Below, piece after piece: positions 53,447 to 63,205 of a DNA stretch of 64,000 nucleotides. The notes under the pieces were generated by a model that did no database searches, was not told the origin of the DNA, and was given only the letters and a program-made list of their open reading frames with translations. The position numbers and the translations under genes were made by a program. The stretch is from positions 434,001 through 498,000 of the forward strand of contig NZ_NIXN01000001.1 of NCBI RefSeq assembly GCF_002807055.1, given 5' to 3'. Position 1 is the first letter of the stretch. The number at the start of each line of letters is the position of its first letter. This DNA comes from Confluentibacter citreus (lineage in GTDB: Bacteria > Bacteroidota > Bacteroidia > Flavobacteriales > Flavobacteriaceae).

Positions 53447-53481
53447 AAGTAATGGCATTTGGAAGGATGCCATTGCTTTTT
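53447..53481 (+). terminator. Rho-independent terminator of the GH31 gene
   Basis: AAGTAATGGCAT (53447-53458) pairs with ATGCCATTGCTT (53467-53478), one G-T pair, around an 8-base loop, followed by TTTT. It lies between two convergent genes. Confidence 0.85.
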
Positions 53482-53524
53482 AATATAGTTAATCTGGGAA
53501 AGATTGCCTCGGATTTAGTTTGTA

Positions 53525-55813
53525 TTAGATACTTTCTTTCAAGATTAATGTTGACGGTAAATTTGCTAACCATGGGCTATTATTGGAATCAATTAATTTT
53601 TGCCAATTTTCAATACTGATAACCATCAGGTTTTGACTATTCAAAAACTTCAAAAATTCTTTATCAACCACATTACCACTTCTTACATTGATATGATTAG
53701 GGGCTCTTTGTTCTATACCTCTTATCTTCTCTTTCAATTCAATGTTTCTTTTAATTATGTTAGTTACATCTAATAGTGTTACTTGTGATCCTGAATTGTT
53801 GATGAATTTTTGGGCATAATTGATTAAAAAAGTATCTTTCTCTGAAAATATCGGCATAAAAACAGTTTCAGGAATCGAAAAATTATTATTAACAAAAAAC
53901 CCTACTGGAACTTTACTTTTATTCAAAATATTCAGTGTCCTTTTATCAAAAGAAGAACTGGAAAACAAGCTTTCCTTTCCAGTAACTTGATTGAGTATAT
54001 TTTCAGGATTGATGATTTTTGTGGTAAATCCTAATATACTCCCAAGTAAACTACCCTCAAAAATGGATTGACCAACACCCACAAGCAACAAATCATAATC
54101 GCCATTGTTGGCAACTTCTGATATTTCTGAATCTATGTTATTAGACGCTTTGAACAACGTGGTGATTTTCTGCTGCAAGTTTTCAGATTCTTCAATGATG
54201 GGAGCAAAACTTTCTCGTTCGTATTCTTCCACATTGTAATGATGCAATTCATTAGTTAGGCCAAGGTGCATCACTGTAATAGATGCATTTCCATTCAACT
54301 TTTTTACTAAACTATGTGCCAATCTCAAAAGAGATTTTCCGCTTTCAGGATTTCCAAAAGAAACTAAAACTTTAAACTTATTAATTCGGCTTATATCTTC
54401 TGGGATTTTCTCCTGCTTTGTCTTGAAAATAAAATTTAAAAAATCTAAAGTCGGTCCTGTCATAAATGTTGTAACCAAAGCCATTATTACTGCCATTGCA
54501 AAAATCTCTGGGGATAAAACGCCTAGATCGTACCCAATATTTAAAACCACCAATTCCATCAACCCCCTTGTATTCATCAAGGCGCCAATGGTTAAACTGT
54601 CTTTCCAATTTTGTCCAACAAATTTAGCGGCTAAAGCACTGCCAACAAATTTTCCAACAACGGCAACCAAAATGATTAATCCAGTGATTTTCCAAAGATA
54701 AGGGTCATTTAAAAGTCCTATCTCTGTTCGTAAACCCGTGAAAACAAAAAACAAGGGAAGCAGCAGAACTAAAGCAACATCTTCTACTTTCTCTATAAAG
54801 ATGTTTCGGAACTTAATGTTTTCAGGCATAATGGCACCTGCCATAAACGCGCCGAAAAGTGCGTGAATGCCAATGACTTCGGTAGCATAAGACGAAATAA
54901 TTAATGTTAAAAAGAAAATAGCAACAATGGGTTTGCTTAGGCTTTCCTTAGTATGGTATAAGCTTCCTATTCGGGCTAAAAAAGGACGAACCACCTTTAT
55001 CATTATTAAAACATAGATAACAGCTAAAGCAATAATATAGACAGCACTTACAAAAGAGCCTGCTTTTACAATGGCAATAACAGCAGCCAATAAACACCAC
55101 GCTGTAATATCATCGGCTGCAGCACAAGTAATCGCAATGGTTCCCAAGCGTGTTTTATTTAACCCTCGTTCCTGAACAATTCTTGCCAAAACAGGAAAAG
55201 CCGTTATGCTCATTGCAATGCCCATAAATAACCCAAAAGATAAAAATTGCACTCCTTCTGGAGCAAATGATTCATAAATAAAATAGGCTAAGCCCATTCC
55301 TAAGGCAAAAGGAATAATAATACTTGCATGACTAATCACTACCGCATCTTGAGCTTTATTTTTCAAGACTTTTAAGTCTAGCTCCATTCCAATGACAAAC
55401 ATAAAAAGTATCAGTCCTATTTGGCTCAAAAACTGTAAATTCCCCAATGATTCCAAAGGAAAAAGTGCTTCAGAGAATTCTGGAAAATACATTCCCATAA
55501 ATGAAGGGCCTAATACTATACCCGCTATAATCTCACCAATTACAGTTGGTTGTCCAATTTTTTTGCAAATCCATCCAAAAAATCTTGCCACTAAAATGAT
55601 GGTAACAATTTGCGCTAAAAGAATAGCCAGCGGATGCTCTAAATTATGTATCATAGAATTTAAAAACTCTTGCCACTGTGTTCTGCCTGTATTGGGAGTA
55701 ATGATGTTTTTACCTTGTTCTAATTTTGCCCCAAGTAGCACAATCCAATACATTAATACTGTGAAACTTCCCGTTACACCTATATAAAAAAAACTGTTTC
55801 TAAACTTTTTCAT
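53525..55813 (-). CDS. CPA2 cation:proton antiporter with C-terminal cytoplasmic domain
   Basis: 762 residues. About 13 membrane helices from residue 10 to 440, including an extra N-terminal one; antiporter motifs are IGEIIAGIVLGPSFMG, FMFVIGMELDLKVLKN, AISTAFPVLARI-like GIAMSITAFPVLARIVQERG and CAAADDITAWCLLAAVIA with the acidic pair. The C-terminal 300 residues are a USP-like Rossmann domain (FKVLVSFGNPESGKSLLRLA, YDLLLVGVGQSIFEGS). It probably exchanges Na+ or K+ for H+. Single-gene unit converging on GH31. Confidence 0.85.
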   Translation of the reverse strand: MKKFRNSFFYIGVTGSFTVLMYWIVLLGAKLEQGKNIITPNTGRTQWQEFLNSMIHNLEHPLAILLAQIVTIILVARFFGWICKKIGQPTVIGEIIAGIVLGPSFMGMYFPEFSEALFPLESLGNLQFLSQIGLILFMFVIGMELDLKVLKNKAQDAVVISHASIIIPFALGMGLAYFIYESFAPEGVQFLSFGLFMGIAMSITAFPVLARIVQERGLNKTRLGTIAITCAAADDITAWCLLAAVIAIVKAGSFVSAVYIIALAVIYVLIMIKVVRPFLARIGSLYHTKESLSKPIVAIFFLTLIISSYATEVIGIHALFGAFMAGAIMPENIKFRNIFIEKVEDVALVLLLPLFFVFTGLRTEIGLLNDPYLWKITGLIILVAVVGKFVGSALAAKFVGQNWKDSLTIGALMNTRGLMELVVLNIGYDLGVLSPEIFAMAVIMALVTTFMTGPTLDFLNFIFKTKQEKIPEDISRINKFKVLVSFGNPESGKSLLRLAHSLVKKLNGNASITVMHLGLTNELHHYNVEEYERESFAPIIEESENLQQKITTLFKASNNIDSEISEVANNGDYDLLLVGVGQSIFEGSLLGSILGFTTKIINPENILNQVTGKESLFSSSSFDKRTLNILNKSKVPVGFFVNNNFSIPETVFMPIFSEKDTFLINYAQKFINNSGSQVTLLDVTNIIKRNIELKEKIRGIEQRAPNHINVRSGNVVDKEFLKFLNSQNLMVISIENWQKLIDSNNSPWLANLPSTLILKESI

Positions 55814-55983
55814 AGAGTTTACTTTGCCTTGTTCATCTCATTTATTCTCAATGAGATTATTAAAAATATTTTTCCTTTCACCTTAGTGATTTTCAGTAAA
55901 ATTGAGAACTATTTAGAACCTGATAACGCGAGTGAATTAAAAATTATGACTTATGTAACAAGACAGAAAAAATATGTAATAAA

Positions 55984-56709
55984 TTAAATTTTAACTTTTT
56001 GCAGAAATTCGTTTCTGTAATTTTCGCTTAGGATAACTTTGACGTTTTTCCCTTGATCTGTGATTAAATTGGTAGTAATTTCATCAAACGAAAAAATTTG
56101 TACTGCCTTAAGGGAGAGGATTTCTTTTTTGTTAACTCTGCAAAAATTAGCAGTTGGGAGTAATTCGGTCAACTTATCAAATGTAATGTTTTTCAAAACA
56201 AATTCTTCTCCTTCAAACAATTTGGCAACCTTGTCCCGACTATCATTTTCAGATGTTTTGATGTATGCTATTTTGTCAAAAAATAGAATCGCTTTGCCTT
56301 TGTTTGTATTTAATTGGATGAATGTTTTTTTGTTTTGACCTGCCTGGTTAAGAATATGCTTTTTTGCCTTGTCAACGGCTTGTTTTAACCTTTCAATTTT
56401 TATGGGCTTTCTAATATAATCCAACGCGTTCAGGTCAAATGCTTCGGCAGCATAATCTTTGTATGCGGTTGCAAAAATAACAGGTTTCCCATTCAATAAA
56501 TTAGTTATTTGTAATCCATTCATTTCAGGCATTTCAATGTCCAGAATGCAAAAGTCAAAGTCCAAACTTGAAACCTCGTTTATAAAAACAGTTGGGTTGT
56601 TAAATGCCTTTACCACTTCCAAGTCAGGAAGTTGTTCGCAGAGCATTTTCAGATAAGTAAGTCCAGGTAGCTCGTCATCTAATAGCAAGCATTTTAGCTT
56701 TGTGTTCAA
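55984..56709 (-). CDS. LytTR-type response regulator
   Basis: 241 residues. Receiver with LLLDDELPGLTYLKML, DFCILDIEMPEMNGLQI and FATAYKDYA, LDYIRKPIK. The C-terminal LytTR DNA-binding domain reads FFDKIAYIKTSENDSRDK, FCRVNKKEILSLKAVQIF and SENYRNEFLQKVK. The gene overlaps the end of the histidine kinase gene by 35 bp, so they form a pair. Regulon unknown; neighbours are antiporters. Confidence 0.9.
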   Translation of the reverse strand: MNTKLKCLLLDDELPGLTYLKMLCEQLPDLEVVKAFNNPTVFINEVSSLDFDFCILDIEMPEMNGLQITNLLNGKPVIFATAYKDYAAEAFDLNALDYIRKPIKIERLKQAVDKAKKHILNQAGQNKKTFIQLNTNKGKAILFFDKIAYIKTSENDSRDKVAKLFEGEEFVLKNITFDKLTELLPTANFCRVNKKEILSLKAVQIFSFDEITTNLITDQGKNVKVILSENYRNEFLQKVKI

Positions 56710-57448
56710 GTAAATTTATTTTTAAATGTGCTATATAAATATCTCCTTCCGTAAAGCGGTCGAGTTTAAAATGGTCTGAATAAATAATTTTCAACCGCTG
56801 TTCTAAAGTCTCTACGCCAATCCCGCCTTTTTCTTTTTTCATTGGCTTTTTAATTGACATTTTGTTTGCCACAGTAATGGCAAAAATACTGTCCTTAAAT
56901 TCAAAAGTGACAGAAATGAACGCATCAGAACTTTGTAAATCGGCATGTTTAAAAGCATTTTCAATTAAATCTATAGAGATTAAAGGAGCTAATAATCGCT
57001 GTTCAAGCAAGGGCTCCGATTCCCTAATTTTAGTTTTTACTTTTAATTCAAATAAAGGACTTACCTTTATTTTGTTTATTTCAATAAGGTTTAAAGCAAA
57101 ATCAATTTCTTCTTTGGGAGTTACAAATTTGTTTCGGCTTTCGTATAATATATAGTCTAGTACATTGGCCAATTTGTCGAGGGCAAAATACGTTTGATAA
57201 GCGTGTGATTGTATCGAATTGAGGATGTTCTTAAAAAGGTGGGGGTTGAGTTTCGATTCAAGTGATTGCAGTTCAATTTGATTGATTTTTGCTTCTAATT
57301 GCTGAAATTTGAGCTCAGCATCTTTTTTCCTTTTCTCTGATTTTATCAGTTTATAAATTAAATAGATAATGGCTACAAGAAGAATTAGCCCGATACCTAT
57401 TGAAATCAGGATCAATTTTGTGTTTGGTATTTCAGCTAAAATGGTCAC
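56675..57448 (-). CDS. LytS-like sensor histidine kinase (His_kinase domain)
   Basis: 257 residues. One N-terminal membrane helix (LILISIGIGLILLVAIIYLI), a short coiled coil, then the His_kinase H-box LESKLNPHLFKNILNSIQ, N-box SIDLIENAFKHAD and G-box EKGGIGVETLEQRLKI. Minimal sensor with almost no external part. Overlaps the regulator gene by 35 bp, an unusually long but in-frame-independent overlap at the ends of real domains. Confidence 0.88.
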   Translation of the reverse strand: MTILAEIPNTKLILISIGIGLILLVAIIYLIYKLIKSEKRKKDAELKFQQLEAKINQIELQSLESKLNPHLFKNILNSIQSHAYQTYFALDKLANVLDYILYESRNKFVTPKEEIDFALNLIEINKIKVSPLFELKVKTKIRESEPLLEQRLLAPLISIDLIENAFKHADLQSSDAFISVTFEFKDSIFAITVANKMSIKKPMKKEKGGIGVETLEQRLKIIYSDHFKLDRFTEGDIYIAHLKINLLEHKAKMLAIR

Positions 57449-57539
57449 TTAGCTATAAAATTAAGTTGTCTACAAGGTATTTAAAAAAAACGCTCTTTTC
57501 ATTCTTTAGTCAAATGTACCATTCCATATAGTAAATCCC

Positions 57540-59693
57540 CTACTCCTCATCTTTCTTAAAGATATTTTCAATGCCCTTACCTATTTTTTGCATGGCCTCA
57601 ATGCCTTTGCTTAAAGGTTCTGCGGAAATATCATCATAGCGTTCACTACCATAATTATGATTAAATTGCTGCGGATAAATAACAAGACGGCTGTTAGATG
57701 GAAAATACTTTTCAAGTTTGGTAGGTATATTTTCCAATGAGCCCATATAAGATGTAGCACCTCTGCGAGCAGATGCTAACACAAATAAATCGTCTTGATG
57801 AATGTTTTTTGCCAACACGAGAATATCTTCCCAATCCGTGAATAAGTGCATGGTAATGGATGCCGTTAATTTTGCATTCTTAAAATGCTTTTCAATAGCG
57901 TTTTTTGTGTTCTCATTGCTATATAACTGCATAGGTATACTCAGTTCTTGCGCGAGTTTTGCCATTTTGGTAACCCAAAGTTCAAAACCGTTTTCATGCT
58001 CCGATAAAGGCGGCGCGGCAATGACAATCCTTTTATGCAACACCAATGGTTTTTCAAGATGGCATATAAACGTGGTTTTATCCGTATTACTTAGAATGCT
58101 ATCCATTTTTTCCCCAATCAATTTATTGAGCAAACCTACACGTCTTGGCCAGCCTAGAATGATAATATCCGCCATTATTTCTCTTGAAATACGGGCTATA
58201 CCACTAGCTGTGTTATGATCTATGGTGGTTATAACATTCACATTTGTTTCTGAAGCTGAAGCTTGTCTTACATATTCTTCCAGCTTATTTCTTGCTTTCA
58301 GGATATTAATCTCCGCCTCGTTATTATTAGAAACCACCGAAAGAATGGATACGGGATTGGGTGATTTCTTGTCTTTAATAAATATAGAGAATTCGAGTAA
58401 TTTTTCAATATTTTCTACATTTGCTATTGGTAAAAGCAGATGCTCGCTTTGGGCTCCATTAGAATTTACCAGACTACTGGTATCTTCTTCGGTTTCAATA
58501 ACGATTTTTTTAGCCGCTTTCTCCGTAGCAAAAGAAGCAATGATGCAAGTAACCAGAATAAGTATGATGGTACCGTTCAAGATATTATCATCCAAAATTT
58601 CGGCTTTGTAACCAACTAAAATAACAGCTAATGTAGCGGCTGCATGGGCACTACTCAAACCAAAAATAAGTTGTCGCTGGGCTTTGGTATATTTAAAAAC
58701 AAGTTGCGTAAACCATGCTGCAATCCATTTCCCGAACAATGCCACAACAGATAGGGTTCCTGCCACAATAAGCGCCATGGGGCCACTAAGAATGACACTG
58801 ACGTCTACCAACATGCCTACACTTATTAGGAAAAAAGGGATAAATAAGGAATTCCCAATAAACTCTATCCGGTTCATTAAAGCTGATGAGTGCGGTATGA
58901 GTTTGTTTAAAGCCAATCCCGCAACGAAAGCTCCAATAATGGGCTCAACGCCTGCTACTTCCGCTAAAAATGCCGCAAAAAATACGACTGAAAGCACAAA
59001 AATATAATGCGAATGTTTCTCACTTTCTAACTTTCTAAAAAACCATTTGGCAATTCTTGGGATGATTAAAAACATAATGGCCGAGAAAATCGCAAGCGAA
59101 ACCCCTAAACGAATCCAAAATTCTTGATTCAAATTTCCTTGGCTATTGCCCATAATAACCGCCAAAATAATAAGCACCGCGGTGTCCGTTAAAATAGTAC
59201 CTCCAACGGTTATGGCTACCGCCTGGTTTTTTGAAACCCCTAACTTACTTACAATGGGATAGGATACAAGTGTATGGGTGGCAAACATACTAGCAGTAAG
59301 AAAGCTGGCATTAAAATCGTAGCCTAGAAGATAAAAACAAACGGGAAAGCCAATACTTAACGGAAGAATGAACGTAAAAAAGCCAAATAGAAGACTTTTG
59401 TTTCGATTCGATTTAAAATCGTTCATATCCAATTCCAGTCCTGCTATAAACATAATGTAAAGCAGACCAATGGTTGAAAATAGGTCGATTGCCGAGTTCT
59501 TCTCCAGGATGTTAAAACCATAAGGTCCTATAACAACACCGGCGATAATCAATCCAATAATTCCCGGTATATTTAATTTTCTCAACAAAATGGGAGATAA
59601 CAAAATGATGAATAGAATCAATGAAAATACCAATACGGGATTTCCAAGTGGTAATTCAAATTCATGCATTAGGTGTTTAAAAAAATCCGTCAT
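57540..59693 (-). CDS. CPA2 cation:proton antiporter with universal-stress-type tail
   Basis: 717 residues. Twelve to thirteen membrane helices: IPGIIGLIIAGVVIGPYGF, YIMFIAGLELDMNDFK, MFATHTLVSYPIVSKLGVSK and AVAITVGGTILTDTAVLIIL. The C-terminal half is cytoplasmic with USP-like folds (ADIIILGWPRRVGLLNKL, KRIVIAAPPLSEHENGFEL). Distinct from the antiporter at 53525 in its ion-binding region (TDTAV for ADDIT). Monocistronic, no terminator obvious downstream. Confidence 0.85.
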   Translation of the reverse strand: MTDFFKHLMHEFELPLGNPVLVFSLILFIILLSPILLRKLNIPGIIGLIIAGVVIGPYGFNILEKNSAIDLFSTIGLLYIMFIAGLELDMNDFKSNRNKSLLFGFFTFILPLSIGFPVCFYLLGYDFNASFLTASMFATHTLVSYPIVSKLGVSKNQAVAITVGGTILTDTAVLIILAVIMGNSQGNLNQEFWIRLGVSLAIFSAIMFLIIPRIAKWFFRKLESEKHSHYIFVLSVVFFAAFLAEVAGVEPIIGAFVAGLALNKLIPHSSALMNRIEFIGNSLFIPFFLISVGMLVDVSVILSGPMALIVAGTLSVVALFGKWIAAWFTQLVFKYTKAQRQLIFGLSSAHAAATLAVILVGYKAEILDDNILNGTIILILVTCIIASFATEKAAKKIVIETEEDTSSLVNSNGAQSEHLLLPIANVENIEKLLEFSIFIKDKKSPNPVSILSVVSNNNEAEINILKARNKLEEYVRQASASETNVNVITTIDHNTASGIARISREIMADIIILGWPRRVGLLNKLIGEKMDSILSNTDKTTFICHLEKPLVLHKRIVIAAPPLSEHENGFELWVTKMAKLAQELSIPMQLYSNENTKNAIEKHFKNAKLTASITMHLFTDWEDILVLAKNIHQDDLFVLASARRGATSYMGSLENIPTKLEKYFPSNSRLVIYPQQFNHNYGSERYDDISAEPLSKGIEAMQKIGKGIENIFKKDEE

Positions 59694-59997
59694 CCTTATC
59701 AGTATGTATTTGGGTTGAATCTATTTGGGGCAAAACAAAATTAAGCGTTCTTTTCTACTTTGGCTCTAGTAAACAAAATTAAAAGGTTTGAGCACTGTAA
59801 CAATAGGCTCTTTTCACTCTATAGTAAAAAATATGGTGTTAAAATACTAATTTTATTCGATTTTAAAAGACCTAGAACGATACAATGGATATCTTTTTTG
59901 GTATTATGATTTAACATACCCAATTAATTGGAAGGCTTTAATCTTTTTCCTTTTGGCTTACATAATTATTAAAAGAACACGCTTCAATCGATTAAAT
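59694..59997. other. 304-bp intergenic gap, no feature seen
   Basis: AT-rich sequence between two minus-strand genes. It contains the short repeat AAACAAAATTAA twice (about 59735 and 59772), but no open frame, hairpin or RNA gene that I can support. The promoter of the antiporter at 57540 should lie here. Confidence 0.4.
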
Positions 59998-61761
59998 TTA
60001 AAAAGGAAAAAAATATGGAATAACAAAGGATGCGGCAATCCAAATAATAAGATTTAAAGGCGTCCCTACCCTTAAAAAATCATTGAATTTATAGTTTCCA
60101 GGCGCATATACCATGGTATTTGTTGGATAGCTCATGGGCGTCATAAACGTTAATGAACACGCAAACATAACGGCCACTAAAAAAGGGCGTTCATTAACTT
60201 CCATGATGGCCGATAAGCTTATAACAACAGGTGTTAGCAGTGCTGCTGTGGCTTTACTTGAAATGAGGTTTGTTGATATAAAGGTTATTAAATACAATAA
60301 ACTTAATGTTATGTGCGGGTTGTATTGCCCCAATGTGTTTTGTATAAAACTGGCAATGAGTTGATCTCCTCCTGTTTTTTCTAATGCCGTTCCCATGGAT
60401 AGTACGCCTGCCATCATAAAAATAACTTTCCATTCTACCGCGTTATAAGCTTCTATGGGTTTTAATATTTTAGTCAAAACCATTAATAAAGCTCCTATCA
60501 TGGCACTTATTAATATTGAGGTAAGATTAAGGGATGCCGCTAAAACAACACCTATCCCAATTAACACGGCGGGTATGGCCTTTTTTAAATCAATTTTTTT
60601 CTTTTGATATTCTGACAGCGTTACCACCAATTTTTTGTCTTCTAAATTTTTGATGTCTTCTTTTTCTCCTAACACCAACAACATATCGCCTTCCATAAGC
60701 TTTGCCGATGATAATTTATCGAAAATAATCTCTCCTCGATGACGAATCGCCAACACCGACATGTTATAGCGTCTATTAAATTGCATGGACTTTAATGAGC
60801 CTTCCGACAAACTGGATCCAAAGGGAATAATAATCTCATAAACATTATGGTTATCGTTCTTGCTTATTAGTTTGCTGCCTTTAATCTTATAACCTTTAAC
60901 ATCCAATAATTTATGGACCATTTGTGGTGGCAAAACAACTTTTAAAACATCGCCTTTTAGAATGATGGTTTTTGGCCCCAAATCATAGTTTAAAACTCCT
61001 TCTCTCATTATGGACAAGATGTTTACGTTGTAATCTAAAACCAGTTTTGAATTTGCAATGGCCTTATTAATGTCTACACATCCTTCTTCTATAACTATTT
61101 CAATAACATATTCCTCTACTTGTTTAATAAGTTCACTATCTTCCTCTTTACGTTTTGGGAGTAAAAAAGGCGCAATAAAAAAGATATAAAGAAACCCTAT
61201 AAAAAGCAAACAAAGTGCCGCCAAGCTAAATTCAAACATTCCAAATTCTTCGAGTCCATATTTTTTAGCATAACTGCTAACCAAAATATTGGTTGAAGTG
61301 CCTATTAGCGTGCAGGTGCCTCCAAAAAGTGCGGCAAACGATATGGGCATCAATAACTTTCCCGGGCTAATATTGGTTTCCCTACAAACAGTTAATGCTA
61401 TGGGCAACATTAAAGCCACTACTGCCGTATCGTTTATAAAGGCTGAAAACACAGCTGTGATAAAACAAAACACCACAAGCGCAACAACATAATGAATTTT
61501 AGCTAATTTGATAATATGCCCGCTTAATCCATTTAAAATACCAGAATTAAAAACACCGCCACTTACAACAAATATGCAGCCCAATGTTAACGTGGCCGGA
61601 TGGTTAAACCCAGAGAAACCCTCTTCTGGATTTAGTACCCCGGCCACAATGAATAGGGCCATAATCAGAATTGACGTTGTATCAATTGAGAAATAATCCT
61701 TTACAAAAAGAAAAACACCTATACCAATAATACAAAACGTGATGATTAAATCAATACCCAT
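59998..61761 (-). CDS. SLC13/DASS-type permease with two TrkA-C domains
   Basis: 587 residues. N-terminal membrane half with ALFIVAGVLNPEEGFSGF, FINDTAVVALMLPIALTVCR and LFGGTCTLIGTSTNILVSSY; two TrkA-C regulatory domains in the middle (about 205-375: LVLDYNVNILSIMREGVLNY, SLKSMQFNRRYNMSVLAIRH); and a C-terminal membrane half with ISSKATAALLTPVVISLSAI and SYPTNTMVYAPGNYKFNDFL. This is the layout of sodium-dependent anion (sulfate or dicarboxylate) permeases. Substrate not determined. Confidence 0.85.
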   Translation of the reverse strand: MGIDLIITFCIIGIGVFLFVKDYFSIDTTSILIMALFIVAGVLNPEEGFSGFNHPATLTLGCIFVVSGGVFNSGILNGLSGHIIKLAKIHYVVALVVFCFITAVFSAFINDTAVVALMLPIALTVCRETNISPGKLLMPISFAALFGGTCTLIGTSTNILVSSYAKKYGLEEFGMFEFSLAALCLLFIGFLYIFFIAPFLLPKRKEEDSELIKQVEEYVIEIVIEEGCVDINKAIANSKLVLDYNVNILSIMREGVLNYDLGPKTIILKGDVLKVVLPPQMVHKLLDVKGYKIKGSKLISKNDNHNVYEIIIPFGSSLSEGSLKSMQFNRRYNMSVLAIRHRGEIIFDKLSSAKLMEGDMLLVLGEKEDIKNLEDKKLVVTLSEYQKKKIDLKKAIPAVLIGIGVVLAASLNLTSILISAMIGALLMVLTKILKPIEAYNAVEWKVIFMMAGVLSMGTALEKTGGDQLIASFIQNTLGQYNPHITLSLLYLITFISTNLISSKATAALLTPVVISLSAIMEVNERPFLVAVMFACSLTFMTPMSYPTNTMVYAPGNYKFNDFLRVGTPLNLIIWIAASFVIPYFFPF

Positions 61762-61790
61762 AACCTATTATTTATAAATTATTGGTAAAA

Positions 61791-62150
61791 TTAATTAGCC
61801 TCTTTTTTAGCTTCAAACGTATAATATAATTTCTTCAAACTGTTCTTTAGTAATGTGAATCGATAGATGCCTATAATAAAAAAAAGGGCGCTAAAAAAAA
61901 GTGAAACAAACGCTAAATATTTAAAATTTGGCAGAATCTCCAATTGAAAAAAAGCTATACCACCCAACAACAAATAGAGTGAGGACCTAATGTAAGAAAG
62001 CAATGTGCGTTCATTTGCCAAACGCGTGCGCTCAATGGCAAGATAATCCCTTAAAATAATTTCTTCATCAGGTTTGAAATCTCGCCCAAATCGTAAGAGA
62101 TTCATCTTCTTGATTCTCAATGGTGTTTCAATAATCCGTTTTAGCTTCAT
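61791..62150 (-). CDS. DUF202 membrane protein
   Basis: 119 residues. The DUF202 signature is EEIILRDYLAIERTRLANER followed by TLLSYIRSSLYLLLGGIAFF; two or three membrane helices follow (YLAFVSLFFSALFFIIGIYR). Function unknown in the family. It is 29 bp before the permease gene on the same strand, so the two are probably cotranscribed. Confidence 0.85.
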   Translation of the reverse strand: MKLKRIIETPLRIKKMNLLRFGRDFKPDEEIILRDYLAIERTRLANERTLLSYIRSSLYLLLGGIAFFQLEILPNFKYLAFVSLFFSALFFIIGIYRFTLLKNSLKKLYYTFEAKKEAN

Positions 62151-62314
62151 CTTAAAAATTATTTTTATAAATCTAATCGATTTTTAGAAGGATTCAAAAG
62201 AATGTTTTGTTTAATTGAATAACAAAATGTTAAAAAAATCTAATATTCGTAATGATTTTTGACTTATCATGGGCGTTTTTAGTAATTTGCAAACTATTTT
62301 ATTACAAGCCCTTA

Positions 62315-63175
62315 ATGCAGTTATATCCTATAAACTCTGGAAATTTTAAGTTAGATGGTGGCGCCATGTTTGGCGTCGTTCCAAAATCCATTTGGCAACA
62401 AACCAATCCTGCAGACGCCAACAACATGATAGACCTTACCGCTAGATGTTTACTTATTGAAGATGGCAATAGGCTTATATTGGTTGATACCGGAATGGGC
62501 AACAAACAATCTGATAAGTTTTTTGGGTATTACTATTTATGGGGTGATGCTACGCTTGAAAAATCCCTTAAAAACAACGGTTTTAGCACCGACGATATTA
62601 CCGATGTGTTTTTAACCCATCTTCATTTCGACCATTGTGGAGGTGCCATAAACTGGAATAAAAACCATACTGGCTATGAGGCCGCTTTTAAAAACGCCCA
62701 TTTTTGGAGCAATAAGAACCATTGGGCATGGGCAATCCAACCCAATAAACGGGAAAAGGCATCCTTTTTAGAAGAAAATATAATTCCTATAGAAGCTAGC
62801 GGACAATTAAAATTTTTAACGCTTCCGGAAGATGATTTACTTAAAAATTCTGAATTGGGGTTTGATGTCTTTTTTGCCAATGGACATACCGACAAACAAA
62901 TGATTCCCATCATTCATTACAAAGGCAAAACCATTGCTTTTATGGCCGATTTATTGCCAACCGTGGGGCATTTGCCATTACCGTTTGTTATGGGTTACGA
63001 CACAAGACCTCTATTAACCTTAAACGAGAAAGAAAAATTTCTTAATATAGCGGCAGATAATAATTATTATCTATTTTTAGAACATGACACTTACAACGAA
63101 ATAATAACTGTAAAACATACCGAGAAGGGCGTCAGATTGAATGAGGTATTTACGACCCAAGAGGTTTTCAGTTAA
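62315..63175 (+). CDS. MBL-fold metallo-hydrolase
   Basis: 286 residues from the ATG at 62315 (MQLYPINSGNFKLDGGAMFG); the frame extends upstream to 62252 but that part looks untranslated. Metal ligands are visible in LTHLHFDHCGGAINW (HxHxDH), FANGHTDKQMIP and FMADLLPTVGH. The GNFKLDGGAMFG start is typical of a quorum-quenching-like or N-acyl-homoserine lactonase-like subgroup common in Bacteroidota; substrate unknown. A lipoprotein protease gene follows 30 bp downstream. Confidence 0.85.
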   Translation: MQLYPINSGNFKLDGGAMFGVVPKSIWQQTNPADANNMIDLTARCLLIEDGNRLILVDTGMGNKQSDKFFGYYYLWGDATLEKSLKNNGFSTDDITDVFLTHLHFDHCGGAINWNKNHTGYEAAFKNAHFWSNKNHWAWAIQPNKREKASFLEENIIPIEASGQLKFLTLPEDDLLKNSELGFDVFFANGHTDKQMIPIIHYKGKTIAFMADLLPTVGHLPLPFVMGYDTRPLLTLNEKEKFLNIAADNNYYLFLEHDTYNEIITVKHTEKGVRLNEVFTTQEVFS

Positions 63176-63205
63176 TAAACAATAGACTAATTCAAATACA
63201 TAAAA